Shown here piece by piece: positions 54,703-63,933 of a stretch of DNA of 64,000 nucleotides. The stretch's first letter is position 1, and every line of letters begins with the position of its first letter. Source of the stretch: Methylocystis echinoides (GTDB taxonomy: Bacteria; Pseudomonadota; Alphaproteobacteria; Rhizobiales; Beijerinckiaceae); contig NZ_BSEC01000001.1 of the NCBI RefSeq assembly GCF_027923385.1, positions 3,508,001 to 3,572,000 on the forward strand, written 5' to 3'. The notes under the pieces are model-generated. The model ran no database searches. It was not told the origin of the DNA and was given only the letters and a program-made list of their open reading frames with translations. A program made the translations under genes and the position numbers.

Positions 54703-54927
54703 TTAGGCCTTCAGATACAGCAGCAGCGCGATGACGAAGGCGAAGATGCCCAGGCCTTCGGCGAGCGCCGCGCCGATGATCGCGTTGGTGAACTGGCCGG
54801 CGGCAGCCGACGGATTGCGCAGGGCGCCGTTGACGAAGTTGCCGAAGATGAGGCCGACGCCGATCGCCGCAGCGCCGGTGCCGATCGCGGCGAGGCCCGC
54901 GCCAACCAGTTGCATTTCAGAAGCCAT
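54703..54927 (-). CDS. atpE: ATP synthase F0 subunit c
   Basis: 74 residues, two membrane helices with the conserved loop NPSAAAGQF and the proton-binding Glu in [20 protein letters not shown]-terminal glycine pattern [23 protein letters not shown]. It forms the rotating c-ring. 50 bp after atpB and 113 bp before b', a gap common for this highly expressed gene. Confidence 0.96.
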   Translation of the reverse strand: MASEMQLVGAGLAAIGTGAAAIGVGLIFGNFVNGALRNPSAAAGQFTNAIIGAALAEGLGIFAFVIALLLYLKA

Positions 54928-54977
54928 GGTATTCTCCTGCTTTCTTTCTATGGGCTACGTTTATTGTTGGATGTTTA

Positions 54978-55745
54978 TCAGTGGCCCGGATGAATTGCGT
55001 CGTTGAGATAGACGCAAGTAAGGACGCTGAACACGAAGGCCTGAAGGAAGGCCACGAGAAGCTCCAGCGCATAGAGCGCCACGATCGCGAGCAGCGGCAC
55101 CGGCGCGAGCGCCGAGTAAACGCCACCGGCCGCGAGCAGCAGCACGACGAAGCCGCCGAACACCGCCAGAGTCACGTGGCCGGCGAGGATGTTGGCGAAA
55201 AGACGAATGGACAGCGACACCGGGCGCGACAGGAAGGAGATGATCTCGATCGGCACGAGGATCACCAGCACCGGCAGCGGCACGCCATGCGGCACGAAGA
55301 GCTTCGCGAAGCCGAGGCCATGGCGATAGAGGCCATAGGCGAGGACCAGCAGGATGACCAGCAGCGCGAAGGCGAAGGTCACGACGATCTGGCTCGTCAC
55401 CGAATAGGTGTAGGGGATGAGCCCGATCAGATTGGCGATGAGGATGAAGGAGAACAGCGAGAAGACGAAGGGGAAGAACTTCATCCCTTCATTGCCCGCC
55501 GTGCTGCGCACGGTGTTCGCCACGAATTCATAGAGCATTTCGGCCAGCGCCTGGAAGCGGCCCGGCACGATCGCCTTGCGCGAGGTCGCGAGGACCATCA
55601 GCAGTACGACTCCAAGCGCGGCGAGCAGCATGTAGAGCGAGGCGTTGGTGAAGGAAGTCTCGACGCCCGCGATCTCGTGCGGGAAGTAGCGGTGCAGTTC
55701 GAACTGTTCGATCGGATTCGGCGCGGCCGCTGCTTCAGTGCTCAT
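54978..55745 (-). CDS. atpB: ATP synthase F0 subunit a
   Basis: 255 residues, five or six membrane helices. Proton channel region with the essential Arg in PVSLSIRLFANILAGHV; other blocks FPFVFSLFSFILIANLIGLIPYTYSVT and the C-terminal LQAFVFSVLTCVYLNDAIHPGH. It provides the half-channels facing the c-ring. Second gene of the F0 operon. Confidence 0.96.
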   Translation of the reverse strand: MSTEAAAAPNPIEQFELHRYFPHEIAGVETSFTNASLYMLLAALGVVLLMVLATSRKAIVPGRFQALAEMLYEFVANTVRSTAGNEGMKFFPFVFSLFSFILIANLIGLIPYTYSVTSQIVVTFAFALLVILLVLAYGLYRHGLGFAKLFVPHGVPLPVLVILVPIEIISFLSRPVSLSIRLFANILAGHVTLAVFGGFVVLLLAAGGVYSALAPVPLLAIVALYALELLVAFLQAFVFSVLTCVYLNDAIHPGH

Positions 55746-55835
55746 CTTCCCTGCCCGGACGTCGCCGTCCGGCCCTTGATTGGAGGGCGCGCGGAAAGTG
55801 CGCCCTCGAGATGTCGTTCCTACTATCGCGCCGGC

Positions 55836-56159
55836 TCAAGCCCTTGGCTTGGCGACGCGATAAATGTTCCAAAAGCCAGCCGCAATGCCGAGACCGAGCA
55901 GAACGATCATCAGCCAGGGCGTGGTGCCCAGCCATTCGTCGAGCTTCCAGCCGACGACTCCGCCGAACAGCACCGCTCCGACGAATTCCGAAAAAGCGTT
56001 GAGCCCGACGCTCAACGCCCGTGTCAGACCCGTTCGCTCCGGCGGCGGCGCCTCTCTGGCGAGTCGCTCCTCGTCGCGCTGTCGCAGCGCCGCGTTGAGC
56101 TTCTCGAGCCGCGCATTGAGCGCGTCCTGTTCGGCGTCCCGCTTGTCGTCGTCGTCCAT
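55836..56159 (-). CDS. atpI: ATP synthase protein I (AtpI/AtpZ-like)
   Basis: 107 residues from the ATG at 56159; the frame open to 56210 runs into the leader. A highly charged start (MDDDDKRDAEQDALNARLEKLN), then two membrane helices (FSEFVGAVLFGGVVGWKLDEWLG, PWLMIVLLGLGIAAGFWNIYRVA). Probably assists c-ring assembly or magnesium/calcium homeostasis. First gene of the F0 operon. Confidence 0.88.
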   Translation of the reverse strand: MDDDDKRDAEQDALNARLEKLNAALRQRDEERLAREAPPPERTGLTRALSVGLNAFSEFVGAVLFGGVVGWKLDEWLGTTPWLMIVLLGLGIAAGFWNIYRVAKPRA

Positions 56160-56604
56160 CGTCTTTCTCCTTCGCGCTTCAGGCGCGCAAAATTCAACGA
56201 TGGCCGGCACGGCTGGGTTCAGGAGATGATCCGGTATTCGGGAGCGGCCTGTATCGAAAAACCCCGCCCTCGCGAGCGAACCTTTTCGAGGCCGCGCGCA
56301 ACATATTGACGGGCCACTGTGAAGTCAAGGCGCGCCGCTTTTGCGCAAATGCCCTGTTTTGCAAGGAAAATCGTAGGTTGCGACGATTCGCGCGGGATGA
56401 AATTTTGTGCATTTGCGAAGGGCTGCGTCGTCATTGGGCTTTCACCCCTTTTCCCGGCCGGTGGCGACGGGGACAAGAACTCCGCATCCGACTGGCGACG
56501 GCTGCGTTCTCCCGCAAGAGGAGAAGGGGGATCACGAAACTAACGACGTGAGTCCCTTCTCCCCTTGCGGGAGAAGGCAGCGCGAAGCGCCGGATGAGGG
56601 GTCA
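56160..56604. other. 445-bp gene-free stretch upstream of atpI and downstream of smc
   Basis: Between the atpI start and the smc stop. Holds the REP-like inverted pair at 56508-56575 and presumably the promoter of the atp operon (minus strand); no clear hexamers were found. Confidence 0.5.
56508..56600. repeat. REP-like inverted pair
   Basis: TTCTCCCGCAAGAGGAGAAG at 56508 and its near reverse complement CTTCTCCCCTTGCGGGAGAA ending at 56575, followed by the frequent GCGCGAAGCGCCGGATGAGG tail. Same family as the repeats at 27431, 33364 and 60873. Confidence 0.75.
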
Positions 56605-59600
56605 TCAGCTCGCCAGCGCGAACTTCTCCGCCTGCTCAAGATCGACCGAAACGAGCTGGGAAATGCCCCGCTCCGCCTGGGTCACGCCGAACAGCCGGTC
56701 CATGCGCGCCATGGTGATCGGATTGTGGGTGATCGTCACGAAGCGCGTGTCGGTCTTCTTGCGCATCTCGTCGAGCAGGTCGCAGAAGCGCTCGACATTC
56801 GAATCGTCGAGCGGCGCGTCCACCTCGTCGAGCACGCAGATCGGCGACGGATTCGTGAGAAACACGGCGAAAATCAGCGACATGGCGGTCAGCGCCTGCT
56901 CGCCGCCGGAGAGCAGCGACATGGCGGCCGGCTTCTTGCCCGGCGGGCGCGCGAGAATGTCGAGGCCGGCTTCGAGCGGATCGTCGCTCTCGACGAGCTG
57001 AAGCTCCGCCGAGCCGCCGTCGAAGAGCAGCGTGAACAGCTCCTTGAAATGCGCGTTCACCTTGTCGAAGGCGGCGAGCAGGCGCTCGCGGCCCTCCTTG
57101 TTGAGGCTGGCGATGGCGGCGCGCAGCTTCTTGATCGCCTCCGCGAGATCATCGCGCTCGGCGATCATCTTCTCGCGCTGCGAGTCGATTTCGGTCAGTT
57201 CCTCCTCGGCGCGCAGATTGACGGCGCCGAGGCGCTCGCGGTCGGCGCGCAGCCCTTCGAGGCGGCGCTCGACCTCGGCGATATCGGGGAGCTCGTCGCC
57301 TTCCTGCACGCCGGCGAGCTCGGCCAGCGCGAGCGGCGTCGTTTCGAGATCGTGCTGGATGGCGCGCTCAATGTCGGCCACGCGCTGCTTCGCGGCCTCC
57401 AACTGCGCCTCGCTGCGCGCCTTCTCCTCGCGGGCGGCGCTCATGGCGTCGAGCGCGGCGCGGGCGAAACGGTCGGCCTCGGCGAGACGCGTCTCCGCTT
57501 CGGTGCGGGCGTCGGCGGCGTCGCGGCGGGCGGCCTCGGCGTCCTCGAAGGCGTTCATCAGCGCGCGGCGCTGCTCGATGAAGGCGTCGGGCGCCTCGGC
57601 GAGACGCTCCTGCTCCTCGCGCGCCGAGTCGAGCCGCTCCTCCAGTTCGCCGAGCCGGTCCTGCGCGCGGTCGCGGCGCTCGGCCCAGGAGGCGACCTCT
57701 CGGGTGATCGCGGAAATACGCGCGGCGCGGGCGCTGGCCTCATTGCGCAGCGTCGCCAGCGCGGCGCGGGCCTCGCTGGCCTGGGCGCGCTCGACCATGG
57801 CGCGGGCGCGCAGGCTCTCCAGCGCGCCGGCGAGCGAGGCCGGCTCCTCCAGCGCGTCGAGTTCGGTGGCGAGACTGTCGCGCTTCTGCGCCGCCTCGTC
57901 GCGGTTGGCGAGAGTCTGGGCCTTGGCCTCCTCCAGCGCGGAGAGGCGCTGGCCGATCTGCGCCAGACGACGCTCGGCGGCGCTGTGGCGCTCGCGCGCC
58001 TCCTCCAGCCGGGCGCGGGCGCGGCGCTGTCCGTCGCGGGCCTGCGCATCGGCCATGGCGGCGAGCCGGGTCGCCTCGCGGGCGGCCTCCAGCTCCTCGG
58101 CGAGGGCGTCGGCCTGGGCGCGGGCGAGCTTCGCCTCCGTGCGCAGATCGGCGAGGCGGTTCTTTTCGGCCAGACGCCGCGCCGCCGGCGTCGGCGCCTC
58201 GGCGGCCTGCGTGAAACCGTCCCAGCGCCAGAGATCGCCTTCTTTCGAGACGAGGCGCTGGCCGGGCTTCAGCAGCTTGCGCAGATGTTCGCCCTCGCCG
58301 CGCAGCACCACGCCGATCTGGGCGAGGCGGCGGCGCAGCGCCGGCGGCGCCTGCACCATTTCGGCGAGCGTCCGCACGCTCGACGGCAGGGACGGATCGC
58401 CGGCGTTGTTGGTCAGCGCCCAATGGGCCGGCGCGGAATCATCGGCCGACGCGTCGAGATCGTCGCCGAGCGCAGCGCCCAGCGCGGTCTCATAGCCCTT
58501 CTCGACCGTCATGCTCTCGACCACCGGCGCCCAGAGGCCGCCCGAGTTGGAAGAGAGCAGATTTTCCAGCGTGCGCACTTCCGTTTCGAGTCGCTGCGCC
58601 TTCAGCGCCGCCTGCTCGACGGGGTGGCGCGCGGCGGATTCGGCCTCGCGCGCCTCGCGCTGCGCCTCGTCGGCCAGTTGCGCGGCTTCGTCGGCGGCGC
58701 GGGCTTCCTCGGCCGCCATCTCGAAAGCTTCCGAAAGGCGCGCGGCCTCCTCGGCGCCGCCGCCCTGCCCGGCGATCAGCGCGAATTCCGTATCGAGGCG
58801 GGTCAGCTCGGCCTCGAAACGCGCGACGCGCTGGCCCTCGTCGCGCAGCGCCGATTCGATCGAGGCGCGCCGGGCGTTGACGCCGGCGAGCTGCTGCTGT
58901 GCGTCGCCCAGCGCCGATTCGGTCTCGGCGAGCGTAGCCTCGATTTCGGCGAGACGCTCGCGCGCCTCGGCCTCGCGGCCGTCATCCGAAGTGTCGGCGC
59001 CCAGAAGCTCGGCGCGCTCTTCCTCGAGCCGCTCGGCGACCTGCGCGGCATCCTCGATCAGCGCGCGCTCACGCTCGAGATCGCGCATGAACTGCTCGAT
59101 CTGGCGGGCGAGCTCGGAAATCCGCTGTTTGGCGCGCTGTTCGTCCGCCTCCAGCGCCTGCCGCGCGGCGACGAGTCGATGCACGGCGGCGCCGGCCTCG
59201 GCCTCCTTCTCACGCAGCTTCGGCAGCTCATGCGCGGCGATGGCCTGGAGCTTTGCGCCCTCCGCCTGCTCCAGCGTGCGCGCCTGCACATTGGCGATGT
59301 CGGCTTCGAGCTTCACCGCCGCGTCGCGCAGGCTGTCGGCGGCGATCTGGTAGGAAACAAGCGCGACGAGCGCTTCGTTCTGGCGGATTTTCGCGGCGAG
59401 TTCGCGATAACGGGACGCCTGCCGGGCCTGACGGCGCAGGCTGTCGCCCTGGCTCTCGACCTGCTTCAGAACGTCTTCGAGACGCGTGAGATTTTCGGAC
59501 GCCGCATTGAGCCGCAATTCGGCCTCGTGCCGGCGGGAATGCAGGCCGGCGACGCCGGCCGCGTCCTCGAGAATGCGGCGCCGCGCCTGCGGCTTGGCGG

Positions 59601-60060
59601 AAATGATCTCGCCAATCTGGCCCTGCCGCACCAGCGACGGCGAGCGCGCGCCCGTCGCCGCATCGGCGAAGAGCAATTGCACGTCGCGCGCGCGCACTTC
59701 CTTGCCGTTGACGCGATAGGTGGAGCCCTGCTCGCGCTCGATGCGACGGGTGACTTCGATCAGGTCGGCGTCGTTGAAGGCGGCGGGGGCGAGGCGGGCG
59801 GTGTTGTCGAGAACGAGGCCGACCTCGGCGAAATTGCGCGCCGGGCGCGAGCCGCCGCCCGAGAAAATCACGTCATCCATCGCGGACGCGCGCATGTTCT
59901 TGTACGAGTTTTCGCCCATGACCCAGCGCAGGGCTTCGATGAGATTGGACTTGCCGCAACCGTTCGGCCCGACCACGCCGGTCAGGCCGGAATGGATCAG
60001 GAAATCGGTCGATTCGCAGAAGCTTTTGAAGCCCAGAAGTCTCAGGCGTTCGAATTTCAT
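56605..60060 (-). CDS. smc: Chromosome segregation protein SMC
   Basis: 1151 residues from the ATG at 60060 (MKFERLRLLGFKSF). Walker A GPNGCGKSNLIEALRWVMGE at residues ~30-50; two very long coiled coils rich in Ala, Glu and Arg flank a hinge near residues 490-650 (GLWAPVVESMTVEKGYETALGAALGDDLDA); signature LLSGGEQALTAMSLIFAVFL and Walker B PICVLDEVDAPLDDSNVERF at the C-terminus. ATP-driven DNA loop organiser acting with ScpA/ScpB. The strong Glu/Ala/Arg bias makes a 1307-codon open frame on the opposite strand, which is not a gene. Confidence 0.97.
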   Translation of the reverse strand: MKFERLRLLGFKSFCESTDFLIHSGLTGVVGPNGCGKSNLIEALRWVMGENSYKNMRASAMDDVIFSGGGSRPARNFAEVGLVLDNTARLAPAAFNDADLIEVTRRIEREQGSTYRVNGKEVRARDVQLLFADAATGARSPSLVRQGQIGEIISAKPQARRRILEDAAGVAGLHSRRHEAELRLNAASENLTRLEDVLKQVESQGDSLRRQARQASRYRELAAKIRQNEALVALVSYQIAADSLRDAAVKLEADIANVQARTLEQAEGAKLQAIAAHELPKLREKEAEAGAAVHRLVAARQALEADEQRAKQRISELARQIEQFMRDLERERALIEDAAQVAERLEEERAELLGADTSDDGREAEARERLAEIEATLAETESALGDAQQQLAGVNARRASIESALRDEGQRVARFEAELTRLDTEFALIAGQGGGAEEAARLSEAFEMAAEEARAADEAAQLADEAQREAREAESAARHPVEQAALKAQRLETEVRTLENLLSSNSGGLWAPVVESMTVEKGYETALGAALGDDLDASADDSAPAHWALTNNAGDPSLPSSVRTLAEMVQAPPALRRRLAQIGVVLRGEGEHLRKLLKPGQRLVSKEGDLWRWDGFTQAAEAPTPAARRLAEKNRLADLRTEAKLARAQADALAEELEAAREATRLAAMADAQARDGQRRARARLEEARERHSAAERRLAQIGQRLSALEEAKAQTLANRDEAAQKRDSLATELDALEEPASLAGALESLRARAMVERAQASEARAALATLRNEASARAARISAITREVASWAERRDRAQDRLGELEERLDSAREEQERLAEAPDAFIEQRRALMNAFEDAEAARRDAADARTEAETRLAEADRFARAALDAMSAAREEKARSEAQLEAAKQRVADIERAIQHDLETTPLALAELAGVQEGDELPDIAEVERRLEGLRADRERLGAVNLRAEEELTEIDSQREKMIAERDDLAEAIKKLRAAIASLNKEGRERLLAAFDKVNAHFKELFTLLFDGGSAELQLVESDDPLEAGLDILARPPGKKPAAMSLLSGGEQALTAMSLIFAVFLTNPSPICVLDEVDAPLDDSNVERFCDLLDEMRKKTDTRFVTITHNPITMARMDRLFGVTQAERGISQLVSVDLEQAEKFALAS

Positions 60061-60218
60061 GGAGAAACTGCGCCACAAAAGAGGGGCGAAAGCAAGAAAC
60101 GCCCCCCAATATCTTGTGGAAGCGCGCGGGCTTCCGAAAAACCGGCTGGAAGATCAGCGCCCGGCGCCGGCGCTTTTTTTGTTGCCCTCCCCGGCCGCGC
60201 CGGGAAGAATGGCCGCAT

Positions 60219-60827
60219 GTGGAGACGCCGCTTCGCCAGATTCGCAGCGAAGCGCGGGTTCAGGACGAAAGCGTGCTCGCCATCGCTCCCAGCGACGATG
60301 ATCTGTGGGTTTTTGGTTATGGCTCCCTGATGTGGCGCCCGGGGTTCGACTATGTCGAAAGCGCGCTCGCCTGGGTGCATGGCTATCATCGCGCGCTCTG
60401 CATCTTTTCCCACGTCCATCGCGGCACGCCTGAACGGCCGGGCCTCGTGCTTGGTCTCGATCGCGGCGGCTCCTGTCAGGGCGTGGCTTTTCGGGTGGCC
60501 GCACAGAATCGGGCCCAGACCATCCAGTATCTTCGTGAGCGCGAGTTGGTGACCTCGGTCTATCTCGAGAAACTTGTCGGCGTGCGTTTCGCCGAGGGCG
60601 GCTGCGTCAATGCGCTGACCTATGTGGTCGATCGCAGCCATTGCCAATATGCCGGCCGCCTGCCCGTCGATGAGATGACCCGCCTCATCGCTGAAGGCGT
60701 CGGCGCCTCGGGGGACAACCCCGCCTATGTCCGCAACACTTACGAACATCTGCTTCAGCTCGATATCCACGACGCGGAGCTGGCGGAGATCACGCGGCGG
60801 CTCGATCTGTGCTCCTGCCGGCGCTAA
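60219..60827 (+). CDS. chaC: Gamma-glutamylcyclotransferase, ChaC type
   Basis: About 202 residues from a GTG at 60219; other GTG starts (60270) are possible and the frame is open further upstream. ChaC pattern: DLWVFGYGSLMWRPGFDYVESALAWVHGYHRALCI, VHRGTPERPGLVLGLDRGG, RERELVTSVYLEKLV and CQYAGRLPVDEMTRLIAEGVGASGDN. The catalytic Glu is expected in the RERE region. It degrades glutathione to 5-oxoproline and Cys-Gly. Divergent from smc. Confidence 0.88.
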   Translation: METPLRQIRSEARVQDESVLAIAPSDDDLWVFGYGSLMWRPGFDYVESALAWVHGYHRALCIFSHVHRGTPERPGLVLGLDRGGSCQGVAFRVAAQNRAQTIQYLRERELVTSVYLEKLVGVRFAEGGCVNALTYVVDRSHCQYAGRLPVDEMTRLIAEGVGASGDNPAYVRNTYEHLLQLDIHDAELAEITRRLDLCSCRR

Positions 60828-60872
60828 CGCCCAAAGGAAGCTTCGAGCGGCGCTCGACGACGCGTCGCCCGG

Positions 60873-60912
60873 CCCTCACCCCAACCCTCTCCCCGCCAGG
60901 GGGAGAGAGGGG
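60873..60912. repeat. REP-like palindrome
   Basis: CCCTCACCCCAACCCTCTCC followed by the mirrored GGGGGAGAGAGGGG, between the convergent chaC and the next minus-strand gene. Same family as at 27431. Confidence 0.65.
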
Positions 60913-60977
60913 CTCGCACGAGCCCAGACACGGGTGAACCCGCCGATACGCCGGCCCGCAACAAACGCCACGCGCAA

Positions 60978-61367
60978 TTAGTTCAGCAGCGACGCGGCAA
61001 GATCGCGCGTCGCCTCGCTCCCTTCGGAAAAATGCACATGCCATTCAGTGACGCCGAATTCCCGGCCGAGATCCCGCAGCGAAAGGCGCGGGTCGTTCCG
61101 GCGCGCGCCGAGGACGCAGACCGGGCGCGCGGCCGCGCCGGCGCGGACGACGCCAATGATCGCGCCGCTTTCGACATCGGAGAGGAACGCCTCCTCCCCG
61201 CGCTGGAAAACGGAGCACACATAACGCCGGCCCGAAACGCCCAGCCAGGAAAAGAAGCGACCACGCAGGACATTGGCTTCCGCGAGAGAGTCGAGCTCCT
61301 GCCCGCGCGGCGACACGCTTGCGCCGCGTCGGCTGGATGGAAGTGAAAACGCGTTGACCCGATGCAT
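60978..61367 (-). CDS. Hypothetical protein
   Basis: 129 residues. Centre FFSWLGVSGRRYVCSVFQRGEEAFLSDVESGAIIGVVRAG, then RLSLRDLGREFGVTEWHVHFSEGSEATRDLAASLL. The middle looks like a small beta domain, and the end a helical segment. The ATG at 61367 has GGAG upstream. I recognise no named domain; it seems conserved in style with Rhizobiales hypotheticals. Convergent with chaC. Confidence 0.6.
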   Translation of the reverse strand: MHRVNAFSLPSSRRGASVSPRGQELDSLAEANVLRGRFFSWLGVSGRRYVCSVFQRGEEAFLSDVESGAIIGVVRAGAAARPVCVLGARRNDPRLSLRDLGREFGVTEWHVHFSEGSEATRDLAASLLN

Positions 61368-61717
61368 GACGAACGGCTCCGATAGAGCGAAACAGGATCA
61401 GAACTAGAACAAAACATGCACACTGTCAACGTGCGCTCCCGCCGGCTCCCGGGTTCCTCAACAGGAGCCGGCAGGCGCGCCGCTCGCCAGGCGAGGCGAT
61501 TCGGAAAATCGCTCGCGTGCGAATCTGCCCGGCCGCCATGCGTCCGGGCGTGCGCTAACACACGCCACACGCAACGCTTACTGCGTCTTGACATGGGAGT
61601 TGATTGTCGCCACGCAAGCGCAAGCGCGACAATAGAACGCGCCACTGCGACAATAGTTCGCAGGCGCAACCGAATTTTTGTGTGTTTTGGCCCCGGCGCC
61701 GCCCGCCGGCGCGCCCG
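61368..61717. promoter_or_regulatory. 350-bp intergenic stretch with repeated GCGACAATAG boxes
   Basis: Between glyQ (ends 61718) and the hypothetical gene (starts 61367). Two copies of GCGACAATAG at 61626-61635 and 61647-61656, exactly 21 bp apart, and an inverted half ATTGTCGC at 61603-61610. A TTGACA lies at 61588. The spacing of two helical turns suggests a protein-binding array. Confidence 0.4.
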
Positions 61718-62650
61718 TCAGGCGTTGGCGCCGCCGCCGGCCGTGCGCAGCCAGGCGGCCCCGCAGGCCTTGGCGAGTTCGCGCACGCGCAGAATGTAGC
61801 TCTGCCGTTCCGTCACCGAAATCACGCCGCGCGCGTCGAGCAGATTGAAGGCGTGACTGGCCTTGATGCACTGGTCGTAGGCGGGCAGCGCCATGAGATG
61901 GCGCTCGTCGCCGGAGCCGGCGCCGAATTCGAGCAGCCGGCGGCATTCGGCCTCGGCGTCCCTGAAATCCTCGAACAGCTTCGCCGTGTCGGCGGCCTCG
62001 AAATTGTGCCGCGAATATTCCTGCTCCGCCTGCAGGAAGACGTCGCCATAGGTGACTTTCTCGGCGCCGTCCCGGCCGTTGAAGTTCAGCTCCATGATGC
62101 TGTCGACGCCCTGCAGATAACAGGCGAGGCGCTCCAGCCCATAGGTCAGTTCGCCCGCGACCGGCGCGCATTCGAAACCCGCGACCTGCTGAAAATACGT
62201 GAATTGCGAGACTTCCATGCCGTCGCACCAGCATTCCCAGCCAAGGCCCCAGGCGCCGAGCGTGGGGCTTTCCCAGTCGTCCTCGACGAAGCGGATGTCG
62301 TGCAGCATGGGATCGACGCCGATGGCCGCGAGCGAGCCGAGATAGAGGTCCTGCAGATTCGGCGGCGACGGCTTCAGGATCACCTGAAACTGGTAATAAT
62401 GCTGGAGACGATTGGGGTTCTCGCCATAACGCCCGTCCTTGGGGCGCCGGCAGGGCTGCGCATAGGCGGCGCGCCACGGCCTCGGCCCCAGCGCGCGCAG
62501 CGTCGTCGCCGGATGAAAGGTGCCCGCGCCCATCTCCATGTCATAGGGCTGCAAAATGACGCAGCCCTGCGCGGCCCAGAAATTCTGGAGCGTCAGAATC
62601 AGTCCCTGGAAGGAGCGCGTGGGCGAGAGTGTGTCGGCGGCGGCGGTCAT
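61718..62650 (-). CDS. glyQ: Glycyl-tRNA synthetase alpha subunit
   Basis: 310 residues. Class II alpha-type core: [93 protein letters not shown]. It forms the alpha2beta2 enzyme with GlyS. In many alphaproteobacteria glyS follows glyQ closely. Here the next gene downstream is an unrelated hypothetical 350 bp away, so glyS lies outside the window. Confidence 0.97.
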   Translation of the reverse strand: MTAAADTLSPTRSFQGLILTLQNFWAAQGCVILQPYDMEMGAGTFHPATTLRALGPRPWRAAYAQPCRRPKDGRYGENPNRLQHYYQFQVILKPSPPNLQDLYLGSLAAIGVDPMLHDIRFVEDDWESPTLGAWGLGWECWCDGMEVSQFTYFQQVAGFECAPVAGELTYGLERLACYLQGVDSIMELNFNGRDGAEKVTYGDVFLQAEQEYSRHNFEAADTAKLFEDFRDAEAECRRLLEFGAGSGDERHLMALPAYDQCIKASHAFNLLDARGVISVTERQSYILRVRELAKACGAAWLRTAGGGANA

Positions 62651-62799
62651 GTCGGCTTCCTGTGGCGCGGCAAGACGCAGTTAGAGTCGAGAGCCGCTCG
62701 CGGTCAATGGGCCAAGTCGTTTCAAATCGAGCCAAAGTCGCGGATCGCGTGAAAGTCCCTGTAAACCACTCCGAAAGCCATGGGCGCTAGCGTTAGTCC

Positions 62800-63933
62800 A
62801 TGCGTAACCAAGTATCGTATCCACGTGTTCGCGCCCCGCGCCGGTCGCATAAAGTCTTCCCGGCGCTAAGCGGCGCAGTCATCTCGCTGATGACCGCCGG
62901 ACATCTTGTCCAGCCTTTCCTTGCCGATGCGGCCGGGACCGATTCGCAAAGCCCCGCGCGCGTCGCGCGCGTCGCCAGCCCCGAGCCGGCCGCCGTCGGC
63001 CTGCGCGGCGCCCTCCTCGCCGACCTCGGCCCTTACGAGCCGCAGGGCTTCGCGCCGCGCCGGGCGATGCGCGCGAATCTCTTTGTTTCCCGCGCGGAAG
63101 CCGGAACGCGGATCGCCGAGGCGCCGGTTCCGCCGCCGCGTCCGGCTGAGATCCCGCTTGAGAAGACGGTCGCGCAGGCGGAGCCCCAGCCCGCGACGCC
63201 CGTCATCGAGAGCGCCGGCGCGCCCACGCCGCCGCGCCGGCCGGCCGAGCTTTCCGTCGCGTTGCGTCCGGAGCCGCCAAAGCCGCAGGGTCCGGAGATC
63301 GCCCGGGCGGAGCCGGCGGCGGCGCCCCCTGCCCCGCGTCCGATCCGAGCCGCGCGGACCACGGTCGTTCCCGGCGCGCCGGCCGAGCATCGGGGGTTCT
63401 TCGAGCGGCTCTTTGGCGGCGTGACGCAGCCTGCGGCGCCCCAGACGGGCGCAAGCCGGGAGGCCCTGGCCTATGCCCCGGCAAGCGACGCCGGCAGCCT
63501 CTTCGGCGGCCTTCGCAGCGCCGTCGCGCCGGTCAATCCGGCCGCGCGCTACGACCGCTACACCGCCATCTACGACATTTCCGCGCATGTGGTTTACATG
63601 CCGGACGGCTCGAGGCTCGAGGCGCATTCGGGGCTGCGCGAGCATCTCGACGATGCGCGCTATGTCCATCTGCGCATGCGCGGCCCCACCCCGCCGCATA
63701 TTTATAATCTGACGCCGCGCGAGGCGCTGTTCCATGGGGTGGAGGCGCTGCGCCTCAATCCGGTCGGCGGCGGCGGCGCGATCTTCGGCCGCGCGGGGCT
63801 TCTCGCCCATACTTACATGCTCGGGCCGAACGGCGATTCGAACGGCTGCGTCTCCTTCCGCGACTACAGCGCCTTTCTGCAGGCCTATAAGCGGGGCGAG
63901 GTGCGCCGCCTGGCGGTGGTCTCCCGGCTCTGA
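62800..63933 (+). CDS. DUF2778 (Tlde1/L,D-transpeptidase-like) protein with Pro-rich linker
   Basis: 377 residues: a basic start and a hydrophobic segment (SGAVISLMTAGHLVQPFLADA) that may be an uncleaved anchor; a Pro/Ala/Arg-rich linker (about residues 60-230); then a C-terminal DUF2778 domain of about 120 residues: AIYDISAHVVYMPDGSRLEAHSG, GLLAHTYMLGPNGDSNGCVSFRDY. The His and the SNGCVSF Cys match the L,D-transpeptidase-type catalytic pair. Relatives include the Tlde1 toxin and cell-wall enzymes. Without a secretion cluster nearby, a peptidoglycan-modifying role is as likely. Start ATG at 62800. Confidence 0.8.
   Translation: MRNQVSYPRVRAPRRSHKVFPALSGAVISLMTAGHLVQPFLADAAGTDSQSPARVARVASPEPAAVGLRGALLADLGPYEPQGFAPRRAMRANLFVSRAEAGTRIAEAPVPPPRPAEIPLEKTVAQAEPQPATPVIESAGAPTPPRRPAELSVALRPEPPKPQGPEIARAEPAAAPPAPRPIRAARTTVVPGAPAEHRGFFERLFGGVTQPAAPQTGASREALAYAPASDAGSLFGGLRSAVAPVNPAARYDRYTAIYDISAHVVYMPDGSRLEAHSGLREHLDDARYVHLRMRGPTPPHIYNLTPREALFHGVEALRLNPVGGGGAIFGRAGLLAHTYMLGPNGDSNGCVSFRDYSAFLQAYKRGEVRRLAVVSRL

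Noticed and set aside
56407..60330. 1307-codon open frame on the plus strand
   Set aside because: Antisense to smc. The Ala/Glu/Arg coiled-coil codon bias keeps the opposite frame open; the motifs belong to SMC on the minus strand.
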